From positions 1-52,052 of the forward strand of contig JAYVSU010000068.1 in assembly GCA_043775055.1 (NCBI GenBank): 52,052 nucleotides of DNA, given 5' to 3'. Within the stretch, counting starts at the first letter, position 1, and the number at the start of each line of letters is the position of its first letter. The translations under genes were made by a program, and so were the position numbers. Shown here one piece after another: positions 22,709 through 31,308 of the stretch. The notes under the pieces were generated by a model, which was given only the letters and a program-made list of their open reading frames with translations, had not been told where the DNA came from and ran no database searches. Source of the stretch: Aalborgiella sp043775055. GTDB taxonomy: Bacteria; Pseudomonadota; Gammaproteobacteria; Burkholderiales; Burkholderiaceae_C.

Positions 22709-24064
22709 ATGAACGTTTCTGTGAACCCTATGGCCAATGCGTTGGTGAATGTTTTAGTTATCGGCGGCGGTGGCCGTGAGCACGCACTGGCTTGGAAGCT
22801 GGCGCAATCGCACAAAGTGCACAAAGTCTATGTCGCACCCGGAAATGGTGGGACCGCTTTGGATACCCGCTTTGAGAGTGTCAATATCACTGAACCCGGC
22901 GAATTGCTTGCATGGGTAGCTACTAAAAACATAGCATTAACAGTCGTTGGACCAGAGCAACCGCTGGCTGCAGGTGTGGTGGACTTGTTCCGTGCCAAAG
23001 GGCTGCGGATTTTTGGCCCTACAGCGGCTGCAGCGCAGCTGGAAAGCTCCAAAGCCTTCTCCAAAGCCTTCATGAAGCGCCACGGCATCCCGACGGCAGA
23101 GTACGAGACTTTCTCAGATGTAGCGGCCGCACATGCGTATGTAGACGCAAAAGGCGCGCCGATTGTTATCAAAGCCGACGGCTTAGCCGCTGGCAAAGGC
23201 GTGGTTGTGGCGATGAGCTTGGCTGAGGCGCATGAGGCAATCGACTTCATGTTGGTGGACAACACCTTGGGTGTGGCCCACAACGAGGGCGGGGCACGGG
23301 TCGTGATTGAAGAGTTTTTGCTGGGCGAGGAGGCCAGCTTCATCGTCATGTGCGATGGCAAAAACGTCGCAACGATGGCGACATCGCAAGACCACAAACG
23401 CTTGCTGGATGGCGACCAAGGCCCCAACACCGGCGGCATGGGCGCGTATTCTCCCGCACCGGTGGTCACGCCAGATGTCCATGCCCGCGCCATGCGCGAG
23501 GTGATCATGCCGACCATCAAAGGCATGGAGCAAGATGGCATCCCGTTCACCGGCTTTTTGTACGCGGGTTTGATGATTGAAACCGAAGGCCCCAAAAAAG
23601 GTCAGCTCAAAACGCTGGAGTTCAACTGCCGCATGGGCGACCCCGAGACGCAGCCCATCATGATGCGGCTGAAAACTGACTTTTATGATGTGATGTGGGC
23701 GGCGACGGAGCCTGGAATCCACGGACGTCTGGATAAGATCGAGCTGCAATGGGACAGGCGCGCCGCGCTGGGTATCGTCATGGCAGCGCATGGTTACCCG
23801 CTGTCACCGCGTAAGGGCGATGTGATCAGCGGCTTACCTGAGATGAAGGCCAAAGATTTCGACCAAGAGCAAGACACCATGGTGTTTCATGCAGGAACGG
23901 TACAAAAAGACGGCCAAACGGTCACCTCTGGCGGGCGCGTGCTGTGCGTGACGGCGTTGGGTGACAGCGTCAAAGCAGCGCAGCAAAAAGCCTATGAGCT
24001 GGCGCAACGCATCAGCTTTGACGGTGCGCAGTACCGCAAAGACATTGGCTACCGTGCGCTTTAA
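22709..24064 (+). CDS. purD: Phosphoribosylamine-glycine ligase
   Basis: Second step of purine synthesis: joins glycine to 5-phosphoribosylamine with ATP. 451 aa including a 12-residue N-terminal extension before VNVLVIGGGGREHALAWKLA. ATP-grasp features are visible: IVIKADGLAAGKGVVVA (about residues 153-169), DHKRLLDGDQGPNTGGMGAY (about 227-246) and the metal-binding LEFNCRMGDPETQPIMMRL. GAAAG lies 5 bases before ATG 22709; ATG 22730 is an alternative. Part of the chain yebC-purD-hemF-nadD. Confidence 0.96.
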   Translation: MNVSVNPMANALVNVLVIGGGGREHALAWKLAQSHKVHKVYVAPGNGGTALDTRFESVNITEPGELLAWVATKNIALTVVGPEQPLAAGVVDLFRAKGLRIFGPTAAAAQLESSKAFSKAFMKRHGIPTAEYETFSDVAAAHAYVDAKGAPIVIKADGLAAGKGVVVAMSLAEAHEAIDFMLVDNTLGVAHNEGGARVVIEEFLLGEEASFIVMCDGKNVATMATSQDHKRLLDGDQGPNTGGMGAYSPAPVVTPDVHARAMREVIMPTIKGMEQDGIPFTGFLYAGLMIETEGPKKGQLKTLEFNCRMGDPETQPIMMRLKTDFYDVMWAATEPGIHGRLDKIELQWDRRAALGIVMAAHGYPLSPRKGDVISGLPEMKAKDFDQEQDTMVFHAGTVQKDGQTVTSGGRVLCVTALGDSVKAAQQKAYELAQRISFDGAQYRKDIGYRAL

Positions 24065-24076
24065 TTTGATTTAGCC

Positions 24077-25021
24077 ATGACCACTTCATTCAGCAGCGAC
24101 CCTCGCACAGCCCACATCCGCACCTATTTGCTCGGCTTACAGCAAAGCATTTGCGGCGAGATTGCCAAGATTGAGGAAGTAGAATACGGCGAAGCTTTCG
24201 TAGTTGACGTTTGGGAAAAGCCCGCTGGCGAGATGCTGCAAGGCAATGGCGTGACGCAAATTTTAGAAAACGGTGCGGTGTTTGAGCGCGCCGGTTGCGG
24301 CTTCTCGCACGTACGAGGCCCCAAGTTGCCACCATCTGCCACGCAGCACCGCCCCGAGCTGGCGGGTGCGCCGTTTGAGGCCATGGGCGTGTCGCTCGTC
24401 TTCCACCCACGCAACCCGTTTGTGCCGACGGTGCACATGAATGTGCGTATGTTGGCTGCAACTGCTGCTGGTAAAGAACCCGTTTACTGGTTTGGCGGTG
24501 GTATGGATTTAACGCCGTACTATGGCTTTGCCGAAGACGCGGTGCACTTTCACCAAACCTGCAAAAGCGCGTTGGCCCCGTTTGGCGACGACAAATACCC
24601 GCGCTTCAAAACTTGGTGTGACGAGTACTTTTTCTTAAAACACCGCAACGAGCAACGCGGTATTGGCGGCGTGTTTTTTGACGATTTTTCAGAATTGGGC
24701 TTTGAGCAAAGCGCCGCCATGATGCAAGCTGTTGGCTCCAGCTTTTTGGATGCGTACTTGCCCATCGTCCAGCGCCGTAAAGACTTGCATTACGCCGAAG
24801 CAGAGCGCGCGTTTCAACTCTACCGCCGTGGCCGGTACGTCGAGTTCAACTTGGTTTGGGATCGGGGTACGCATTTTGGGCTGCAATCAGGTGGCCGTAC
24901 GGAGTCGATTTTGCTCTCCATGCCGCCGCTGGCAAGTTGGTCTTACCAACGCCACATCGTGGCTGGCACGCCTGAAGCGGCGCTTTACACCGACTTTTTG
25001 CCGCGACGGGACTGGGTTTGA
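24077..25021 (+). CDS. hemF: Oxygen-dependent coproporphyrinogen III oxidase
   Basis: Heme pathway enzyme that decarboxylates coproporphyrinogen III to protoporphyrinogen IX using oxygen. 314 aa, normal. Contains the family motifs GVSLVFHPRNPFVPTVHMNV, YWFGGGMDLTPYYGFAEDA (substrate site), KTWCDEYFFLKHRNEQRGIGG, and FNLVWDRGTHFGLQSGGRTE. Starts 12 bp after purD and overlaps nadD by 4 bases. Confidence 0.97.
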   Translation: MTTSFSSDPRTAHIRTYLLGLQQSICGEIAKIEEVEYGEAFVVDVWEKPAGEMLQGNGVTQILENGAVFERAGCGFSHVRGPKLPPSATQHRPELAGAPFEAMGVSLVFHPRNPFVPTVHMNVRMLAATAAGKEPVYWFGGGMDLTPYYGFAEDAVHFHQTCKSALAPFGDDKYPRFKTWCDEYFFLKHRNEQRGIGGVFFDDFSELGFEQSAAMMQAVGSSFLDAYLPIVQRRKDLHYAEAERAFQLYRRGRYVEFNLVWDRGTHFGLQSGGRTESILLSMPPLASWSYQRHIVAGTPEAALYTDFLPRRDWV

Positions 25022-25641
25022 CTAGCATCGGCATGTACGGCGGCGCGTTTGACCCGCCGCACAACGCCCATGTTGCTTTGGCCCAGGCGGCTGTGGAGCA
25101 GCTGGGTTTGGATGTGCTGCATGTCATCCCCACAGGGTTTGCGTGGCACAAGTCGCAGCAGTTGACGGCAGGTGCAGACCGCTTGGCGATGGCAGACTTG
25201 GCCTTTGGCGCTATCCCGAAGGTGGAGGTGGATAAACGCGAAGTTTTGCGCGCTGGCCCAACCTATTCACTCGACACGTTGCGTGAATTGCAGGCGCAAT
25301 ATCCGGCTGCGCAACTGTACTTGGTGATGGGTGCAGACCAGGCCGCCGCGCTGCCCACTTGGAGTCATTTTGACGAAATCGCCAAGCTCGCTATAATATG
25401 CGTAGCCGAACGTGCAGATTTAACTGGCTCCCAAGCGGGATTAATCAGCTACACATCCACATTGAACAGCCTTCATTGCCGCGCCATTCACATCGAGTTG
25501 CCCATCATGCCCGAGAGCGCCACAGACGTTCGGGCCTTGGTGGCGCAGGGTAAATCCATTGCTACATTGTTGCCAATTGCGGTGGCGAGCTATATCCAAA
25601 AGCATCACCTTTATCAAACGAACAGCCCAAACCGCCGTTAA
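25018..25641 (+). CDS. nadD: Nicotinate-nucleotide adenylyltransferase
   Basis: Makes nicotinic acid adenine dinucleotide from NaMN and ATP. 207 aa. The nucleotidyltransferase signature is GMYGGAFDPPHNAHV (residues 5-19); the second motif, usually ISSTxxR, is present as SATDVRAL (about 172). The start is a TTG that overlaps the hemF stop (TTGA); there is no better start since the conserved domain begins at residue 4. Its stop codon sits inside the terminator stem at 25634. Confidence 0.95.
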   Translation: MTSIGMYGGAFDPPHNAHVALAQAAVEQLGLDVLHVIPTGFAWHKSQQLTAGADRLAMADLAFGAIPKVEVDKREVLRAGPTYSLDTLRELQAQYPAAQLYLVMGADQAAALPTWSHFDEIAKLAIICVAERADLTGSQAGLISYTSTLNSLHCRAIHIELPIMPESATDVRALVAQGKSIATLLPIAVASYIQKHHLYQTNSPNRR

Positions 25642-25656
25642 ATCGACGGCTTTTTT
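25634..25656 (+). terminator. Intrinsic terminator overlapping the nadD stop
   Basis: GCCGT (25634-25638) and ACGGC (25646-25650), 7-base loop, followed by TTTTTT. The stem is short, so it may only reduce read-through into rsfS, which starts 28 bp further on. Confidence 0.65.
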
Positions 25657-25683
25657 CATCATTTACTTAACATCGCCATCCGC

Positions 25684-26415
25684 ATGACAACCAAAACAAC
25701 CACAGACGCCGCTGCTAAAAAAGACATCCAAAAACTCCAACGCGTCATTGTGGACGCGTTAGAGAACGTCAAAGCACAAGAAATTGTGGTGTTTGATACG
25801 GAAAACCTCACCGCTTTGTTTGAGCGCGTGATGATTGCTTCGGGCACGTCCAACCGCCAAACCCGCGCTTTGGCCATGAGCGTGCGCGATGCCGTCAACC
25901 AAGCCGGCTTTGGCAAACCCCGTGTTGAGGGTGAAGACAATGGCGAGTGGATCATCGTGGATTGCGGCGCCGCTGTCGTGCACGTCATGCAGCCCGCCAT
26001 TCGCAGCTACTACCATTTGGAAGAGCTGTGGGGCGAAACGCCTGTTCGTTTGAAGTTTGGCGCTGAAAAAGTAGCCGTTAAATCAACGGGTGCTAAAACC
26101 TTGACGGCTGCTCAAGCCAAAATCGCCAAAGATGCCGGCAAACCTGTGCCGATGACCTTGAAGCGCTCAAGCGCCGCCAAAACGGGCGTGGCAGAAACCT
26201 TCCCATCCAAAGCTGCGTTGAAGAAAGAGGCCGCCATCAAGTCGACCAAAGCGGCTGCCGCCAAGAAAGTCGCTGCAGTTAAAACAGCTAAAACAACCGC
26301 AGCTAAGGCAGCGCCAGCCGTCAAAAAAGTAGTGGCAAAAAAAGCGCCGGTGAAATCGGGTCTCACAGCACCGGCTAAAAAGGTTGCTGCTAAAAAAGTA
26401 GCTGCTAAAAAATAA
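25684..26415 (+). CDS. rsfS: Ribosome silencing factor RsfS with a histone-H1-like tail
   Basis: RsfS binds ribosomal protein L14 (uL14) and blocks subunit joining. The domain occupies about residues 13-125: VDALENVKAQEIVVFDTENL, IASGTSNRQTRALAMSVRDA, GEWIIVDCGAAVVHVM and YYHLEELWG are all typical. The protein is 243 aa, about twice the usual 105-120. Residues about 130-243 form a Lys/Ala-rich tail ending in repeated KKVAAKK units, resembling AlgP or H1-like basic proteins. The tail is in frame with no sign of a frameshift. Located between nadD and rlmH as usual. Confidence 0.95.
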   Translation: MTTKTTTDAAAKKDIQKLQRVIVDALENVKAQEIVVFDTENLTALFERVMIASGTSNRQTRALAMSVRDAVNQAGFGKPRVEGEDNGEWIIVDCGAAVVHVMQPAIRSYYHLEELWGETPVRLKFGAEKVAVKSTGAKTLTAAQAKIAKDAGKPVPMTLKRSSAAKTGVAETFPSKAALKKEAAIKSTKAAAAKKVAAVKTAKTTAAKAAPAVKKVVAKKAPVKSGLTAPAKKVAAKKVAAKK

Positions 26416-26478
26416 CCTATTCTTAATCTAAATCGACGGCGAAAACGGCTGTAAAAAATCATTAAAACATCTATTTTA

Positions 26479-26535
26479 GGCATTTTTTGGCTGTAACCGG
26501 CGTATTTATTATATAGTTTGCTATGAAAATTATAG
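26479..26535 (+). repeat. Dispersed repeat copy j, carrying the rlmH start codon
   Basis: GGCATTTTTTGGCTGTAACC, GGCGTATTTATTATATAG, TTTGCTATGAAAATTATAG: a nearly full-length copy. The last 13 bases are the first codons of rlmH (MKII...), the start ATG lying in the TTTGCTAT arm where other copies have ATT or ATA. Confidence 0.85.
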
Positions 26536-26990
26536 TAGTCGCCGTCGGTCAAAAAATGCCCGATTGGGCGCAAACCGCGTGGGACGACTATGCCAAACGC
26601 TTTCCGTTTGAGCTCAAGGTCGAAGTTAAAACCGTCAAAACGGAACCGCGCGGTTCAAAGACCTTAGAAACCATCTACGCCGCCGAGCGCGAGCGCATAG
26701 CAGTCGCCATTCCCAAAGGCGCACGCATCGTCGCCTTGGACGAGCGCGGCACCAACCTCACCACCATGGCACTGGCAGGCAAACTCAAAAACTGGCAGCT
26801 AGAGGCGATGGACGTCGCCTTGGTCATAGGCGGTCCAGACGGCTTATGCCCCGAATTCAAACAGCAAGCCCACGAGCGAATCCGCCTCTCTGACCTGACC
26901 CTGCCACACGCCTTTGCGCGGGTTTTGTTGGTTGAGCAGCTCTACAGAGCCTGGTCGATCAATGCCAATCATCCTTATCACCGTGAGTGA
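26523..26990 (+). CDS. rlmH: 23S rRNA (pseudouridine1915-N3)-methyltransferase RlmH
   Basis: SPOUT methyltransferase acting on helix 69 of 23S rRNA. 155 aa, standard. Features: MKIIVVAVGQKMPDWAQTAW at the N-terminus, IVALDERGTNLTTMALA, the SAM-knot LVIGGPDGLCPEFKQQA and the C-terminal LLVEQLYRAWSINANHPYHR. The start ATG lies inside a dispersed repeat and has no Shine-Dalgarno sequence. Followed by maf after 12 bp. Confidence 0.97.
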   Translation: MKIIVVAVGQKMPDWAQTAWDDYAKRFPFELKVEVKTVKTEPRGSKTLETIYAAERERIAVAIPKGARIVALDERGTNLTTMALAGKLKNWQLEAMDVALVIGGPDGLCPEFKQQAHERIRLSDLTLPHAFARVLLVEQLYRAWSINANHPYHRE

Positions 26991-27002
26991 TTTTTATAAA
27001 TC

Positions 27003-27617
27003 GTGACTAAAAACGCCCAACCCTTTATCTACTTAGCCTCCCAAAGCCCACGCCGTAGCCAATTGCTGCAACAACTGGGTGTGTCGCATGAATTGCTGCT
27101 GGCGGATGCGGCTGAAGACGCTGAATCGCTTGAAGTGGCGTTGCCAAATGAAGCGCCACTGGCCTACGTCAAACGCGTCACCGCTTTGAAGCTGGAGGCG
27201 TCCGTCGCTCGCATGCTGCGCCGTGGCTTGGTTGCTGCGCCTATTTTGTGTGCGGACACCACCGTTGCTAAGGGCCGCGTGATTTACGGTAAACCTGAGA
27301 ATGAAGCCGACGCGGTGCGGATGTTGACGGCGTTGTCGGGTGCAACGCATCGGGTTTTGACAGCGGTGTCTGTGGCCAGCGGCAAAAAGCGGCTGCAAAT
27401 GGTGAGCGAGTCTAAAGTGACATTTGCCAAGTTGAGCAAGGCGCAAATCGCCCGCTACGTGGCAACGGGTGAGCCGATGGGCAAGGCCGGTAGCTACGCG
27501 GTGCAGGGCGCGGCGGCGGCGTACATTGCGCACATCAGCGGTAGCTACTCAGGCATCATGGGGCTGCCAATGTTTGAGACGCATCAGTTACTGAGGCAAC
27601 TGAAATTTGAGTTTTAA
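27003..27617 (+). CDS. Maf family nucleotide pyrophosphatase (YhdE-like)
   Basis: 204 aa from a GTG start. N-terminal LASQSPRRSQLLQQLGV is the Maf signature; the catalytic region includes ADTTVAKGRVIYGKP and the conserved GKAGSYAVQGAAAAYIAHIS followed by GSYSGIMGLPMFET, which places it in the dTTP/UTP-hydrolysing YhdE group rather than the YceF group. Removes non-canonical or excess nucleotides. Lies between rlmH and rng, the usual order in this group. Confidence 0.93.
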   Translation: MTKNAQPFIYLASQSPRRSQLLQQLGVSHELLLADAAEDAESLEVALPNEAPLAYVKRVTALKLEASVARMLRRGLVAAPILCADTTVAKGRVIYGKPENEADAVRMLTALSGATHRVLTAVSVASGKKRLQMVSESKVTFAKLSKAQIARYVATGEPMGKAGSYAVQGAAAAYIAHISGSYSGIMGLPMFETHQLLRQLKFEF

Positions 27618-27685
27618 TAGCGGACTATTAAGCAGAGTTATTACGCTGAGTTATTCAGCCAATTCAAACCCAATTTAGACAAACC

Positions 27686-29206
27686 ATGCAGCAAGAAATC
27701 CTCATCAACTGGTCACCCCAAGAAACCCGTGTGGCCGTGGTGGAGAGTGGCGCGGTGCAGGAGCTGCATATTGAGCGCAGCTTGGAGCGCGGTTTGGTCG
27801 GTAATGTGTATCTGGGCAAAGTGGCGCGGGTACTGCCGGGCATGCAATCTGCGTTTATCGACATTGGTTTAGAGCGTGCCGCATTTTTGCATGTGGCAGA
27901 TTTGGTCAGCAGCATCAACCAGCGCCACGCAGACAATGGGTATGCTAACGCCGCGACCCCGCTGCAACTGGTGCCGATTGAAAAGCAAGTTTTTGAGGGC
28001 CAAACGCTGGTGGTGCAGGTCATCAAAGAGCCGATTGGCACCAAAGGCGCGCGACTATCGACGCAAATCAGCCTCTCGGGCCGCTTGCTGGTGTTTTTGC
28101 CGCAAGACAAACACATCGGCGTGTCGCAAAAAATCCCGCTACAACAGCGCAATCAATTGCGTAGCCGGTTGCAAGATTTGGCGACGGCAGCAGATGAAGC
28201 GGATACAAACGCAACCGCAAAAATCGGAGTTGGTGGCTACATCTTGCGTACGAATGCCGAAGAAGCGAGCGATGCTGAGTTGGCAGACGACATCAGCTAT
28301 CTGCGCAAAACTTGGCTGCAAATCAAAGAAGCCTCTATGCGCAAGCCGCCTAAGTCGGTGCTGCACCAAGATTTAAACTTGCTGCAGCGCGTCATGCGCG
28401 ACATGGTGAGTGAGCAAACGGTATCGATTCGTCTAGATTCGCTTTTGCAGTACGAAAAACTTATGGCTTTTAGCCGCGAGTTCATGCCCAGCAGCGCTGA
28501 GAAATTGCAGCACTACAAAGGTGAGCGGCCGATTTTTGACTTGTTCAACATCGACGACGAAATCGCCAAAGCGCTGGGTGCGCGGGTTGATTTGAAGTCA
28601 GGTGGCTATATGATCGTCGACCAAACGGAGGCATTGACCACCGTGGACGTGAACACCGGCGGCTACGTGGGCGCACGCAATTTTGACGAGACGATTTTCA
28701 AAACCAATTTAGAAGCCGCCGGCGCGATTGCACGGCAACTGCGTTTGCGCAACTTGGGCGGCATCGTGGTGGTGGACTTCATCGACATGACCCGCGCTGA
28801 CCACCGCGTGTCGGTGTTGAGTGAGTTCAGAAAACAGCTCGCCAAAGACCGCGTCAAAACATCTAGCAGCGAGTTTTCTGCGCTCGGTTTGGTGGAAATG
28901 ACGCGCAAACGCACCCGTGAGTCGCTGGCGCACATGCTGTGCGAGCCCTGCGCGGTGTGTGCCGGCAAAGGCATCGTCAAAACCGCTCGCAGCGTGGCGT
29001 ATGACATTTTCAGAGAGATTTTGCGTGAAGCGCGGCAGTTCAACCCACGTGAGTTCCGCATCATCGCTGCGCCCAAAGTCATTGAACTGTTTTTGGACGA
29101 AGAAAGCCAGCATCTGGCTGAGTTGAGCGATTTCATCGCCAAGCCGATCTCTTTGCAAAGTGAAGGTTCGGCAGGGCAGGAGCAATATGACGTGGTGCTC
29201 TTGTGA
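27686..29206 (+). CDS. rng: Ribonuclease G
   Basis: Endoribonuclease of the RNase E/G family that processes the 5' end of 16S rRNA. 506 aa, lacking the long RNase E tail, which supports RNase G. Opens MQQEILINWSPQETRVAVVE; an S1 domain lies about residues 36-120; the catalytic core has YMIVDQTEALTTVDVNTGGY and IVVVDFIDMTRADHR, with the two metal-binding Asp; the Zn-link is CEPCAVCAGKG (about 420-430). Last gene of the housekeeping chain; overlaps the next gene by one base. Confidence 0.96.
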   Translation: MQQEILINWSPQETRVAVVESGAVQELHIERSLERGLVGNVYLGKVARVLPGMQSAFIDIGLERAAFLHVADLVSSINQRHADNGYANAATPLQLVPIEKQVFEGQTLVVQVIKEPIGTKGARLSTQISLSGRLLVFLPQDKHIGVSQKIPLQQRNQLRSRLQDLATAADEADTNATAKIGVGGYILRTNAEEASDAELADDISYLRKTWLQIKEASMRKPPKSVLHQDLNLLQRVMRDMVSEQTVSIRLDSLLQYEKLMAFSREFMPSSAEKLQHYKGERPIFDLFNIDDEIAKALGARVDLKSGGYMIVDQTEALTTVDVNTGGYVGARNFDETIFKTNLEAAGAIARQLRLRNLGGIVVVDFIDMTRADHRVSVLSEFRKQLAKDRVKTSSSEFSALGLVEMTRKRTRESLAHMLCEPCAVCAGKGIVKTARSVAYDIFREILREARQFNPREFRIIAAPKVIELFLDEESQHLAELSDFIAKPISLQSEGSAGQEQYDVVLL

Positions 29207-30033
29207 TGGATGCGGTGCGTGATTCTGTGATAAGTGTTGCCGTGGATGAGTCCGACTTGCCGCCCACGCTGTACGAGCCAAATGTCACTGCAAATGCGTC
29301 ACCCATCCCGATTTTGGTGTACCACCAAATCGCCAAAGCGCCGGCAAAAGGTGCGCCGTTCCGTGTGCTTTACGTCTCACCGAACGCGTTTGCGCGGCAA
29401 ATGGCGCTGTTGAAGATGTTGGGTTACCAAGGCTTGTCGATGACGGACTTACAGCCGTATTTGAAGGGCGAGAAAACCGGCAAAGTCGTCGGCATCACCT
29501 TTGACGATGGCTATTTGAACAACTTAACCCATGCGCTGCCTGTGCTGCAAAAGCACGGTTTCACGTCTACCTGCTACGTGGTGGATGGTCTCTTGGGGCA
29601 AACCAATGCGTGGGATGAAAAGATTGGCATTGCCCAAACCCCGCTGATGAACACCGAGCAACTGAAGCAATGGCAAGCCGGCGGCCAAGAGGTGGGGGCG
29701 CATACGCATGAGCATGTCGATTTGCTGGCCATCAGCGAGCTTGCGGCTTGGAAGCAGATTGCCAATTCGAAGCCTGCTCTGCAAAACCTGCTGGGTCAGC
29801 CGGTCAACCATTTTTGCTACCCCTACGGTAAGTTTGACAAACGCCATGAGGTTATGGCCAAGCAAGCAAAGTACCAAACGGCGACGACGACCGCGCGTGG
29901 GCGTGTGCAAGCTGCTACAAATATGCTAACACTGCCGCGAGTACCTGTGACGCGTACAACGATGTTGCCAACGTTCTGGCTCAAAGTGGCAAGCGCCTAT
30001 GAGGATAAAAAAACAAAGGTTAAAACGCCTTGA
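29206..30033 (+). CDS. Polysaccharide deacetylase family protein
   Basis: 275 aa from ATG 29206 (GTG 29203 is also possible). NodB homology domain: ITFDDGYLNNLTHALPVL (about residues 96-113; the two Asp are the catalytic base and metal ligand) and EVGAHTHEHVDLLAI (about 163-177; metal-binding His pair), then PVNHFCYPYGKF. No signal peptide is evident. Members remove N- or O-acetyl groups from sugars. Coupled to the following glycosyltransferase by a 4-base overlap, suggesting a role in LPS core or other surface glycan. Confidence 0.9.
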   Translation: MDAVRDSVISVAVDESDLPPTLYEPNVTANASPIPILVYHQIAKAPAKGAPFRVLYVSPNAFARQMALLKMLGYQGLSMTDLQPYLKGEKTGKVVGITFDDGYLNNLTHALPVLQKHGFTSTCYVVDGLLGQTNAWDEKIGIAQTPLMNTEQLKQWQAGGQEVGAHTHEHVDLLAISELAAWKQIANSKPALQNLLGQPVNHFCYPYGKFDKRHEVMAKQAKYQTATTTARGRVQAATNMLTLPRVPVTRTTMLPTFWLKVASAYEDKKTKVKTP

Positions 30034-31181
30034 AGATAGCCGTTTTTAACCGCATCTTCTCAGCCCAAGGCGGCGGGGCAGAGCGCTACTCGGTGACCTT
30101 GGTTGAGCAGTTGGCAGCAAGGCACGAGATACATGTGTTTGCGCAAGATTTTGGCAAAGTGCCGCACAATTTCCCAAACGTGACCTACCACCGCGTCAGC
30201 GCACCACTCAAGTGGTCACGCTGGTTAAACCAGTTGTGGTACGCCACGGCGACTTGGTGGCTAACTCGTAAAGGCGGCCGAAACGGCTTCGATGTCGTTC
30301 ATTCGCATGAAAACACGTGGCACGGGGATGTGCAAACGGTGCATGTGTTGCCGATCAAGCACAATCTATTCAACGATAAAACCGGCTGGCGCAGGGCGGC
30401 AACGTGGCTCAACGTGCTGACCAGCCCGCGTTTGCTGGCGTATCTGGCCTTGGAGCGGGGCCGCTTTGCATCAAAGCTGAATCGCCACATCGTGCTCACA
30501 TCGCCCAGTTTGCTGGCGATTTTCAAAGCGACTTACCCCGATTGCGGCAATGTGATCAACGTCATCACCCCTGGTGTAGCCAAGGTTGATTTCAGCTTCG
30601 ACAAAGGCGCAGCCAAGCAAGCCCTTGGTCTGCCAGCGCAGGGCTGGACGATTGCTTTTGTGGGGAACGACTACGAAAAAAAGGGTTTACCGACGCTTTT
30701 ACAAGCACTGAAAGCCTTGCCAGCGCATGTGAATCTGGTGGCGGTGGGAAATCAAGTCGACATGGCGGTTTATCAAAAACTGGCAAACCAGCTCGGACTT
30801 GAGCCACGCGTGAGGTTTCTAGGCGCCGTGGCCGATGTTTCTCAAGTCTACAAAGCTGCCGATGTGCTGGCGCACCCCACGCTAGAAGACACATTCGCCA
30901 TGGTGGTTTTAGAGGCGCTGTCGTACGGCCTGCCCGTGGTCGTCAGCCAAGCCAAATACTGCGGTATCTCTGGCCTGCTGACGCATGGTCAAAACGCGCT
31001 CATTTTGGACAACCCCAAAGACGTTGCTGAATTGACCGCTGCGTTAGAAAAGTTGATGTATGACAGCAAGTTACGTGAGCGCCTGAGCCAAAACGCCCGC
31101 CAGTTTGCTGACGACTTTGGGTGGGATGAGATTGCAAAACAGCAGGAAACTGTCTACTTTGACGCAAAAAGCAAGATTTAG
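30030..31181 (+). CDS. Family 4 glycosyltransferase, WaaG-like
   Basis: 383 aa from a TTG that overlaps the upstream stop (TTGA). GT-B fold: N-terminal MKIAVFNRIFSAQGGGAERY with the Gly-rich acceptor loop; C-terminal domain IAFVGNDYEKKGLPTLLQAL and the nucleotide-sugar site HPTLEDTFAMVVLEALSYGLPV (about residues 283-305). Resembles LPS core glucosyltransferase I (WaaG/RfaG). The acceptor and sugar are not determined. Next to a deacetylase and upstream of LPS export and ligation genes. Confidence 0.88.
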   Translation: MKIAVFNRIFSAQGGGAERYSVTLVEQLAARHEIHVFAQDFGKVPHNFPNVTYHRVSAPLKWSRWLNQLWYATATWWLTRKGGRNGFDVVHSHENTWHGDVQTVHVLPIKHNLFNDKTGWRRAATWLNVLTSPRLLAYLALERGRFASKLNRHIVLTSPSLLAIFKATYPDCGNVINVITPGVAKVDFSFDKGAAKQALGLPAQGWTIAFVGNDYEKKGLPTLLQALKALPAHVNLVAVGNQVDMAVYQKLANQLGLEPRVRFLGAVADVSQVYKAADVLAHPTLEDTFAMVVLEALSYGLPVVVSQAKYCGISGLLTHGQNALILDNPKDVAELTAALEKLMYDSKLRERLSQNARQFADDFGWDEIAKQQETVYFDAKSKI

Positions 31182-31190
31182 AGGGTGAAT

Positions 31191-31241
31191 TTTGCTCTAG
31201 CCGTCGTATTTAATCGATAGTTTGCTATTAAATATGTAGCT
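31191..31241 (+). repeat. Dispersed repeat copy k
   Basis: TTTGCTCTAGCCGTCGTATT, TAATCGATAG, TTTGCTATTAAATATGTAGC. Intergenic, between the convergent glycosyltransferase and MetE-like genes. Confidence 0.75.
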
Positions 31242-31308
31242 AAGTGATCCATTGTGCTACCAACACGGTGTTTTACGGTGTTGGTAGCAGCCATGAAATA
31301 CTTGTCAA

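Noticed and set aside
22917..22946. TAGCTACTAAAAACATAGCA in purD looks like the repeat arm.
   Set aside because: The GCCGGCGTATTTATT core is missing and the protein (WVATKNIALTVVGPE) has the usual length and sequence for PurD.
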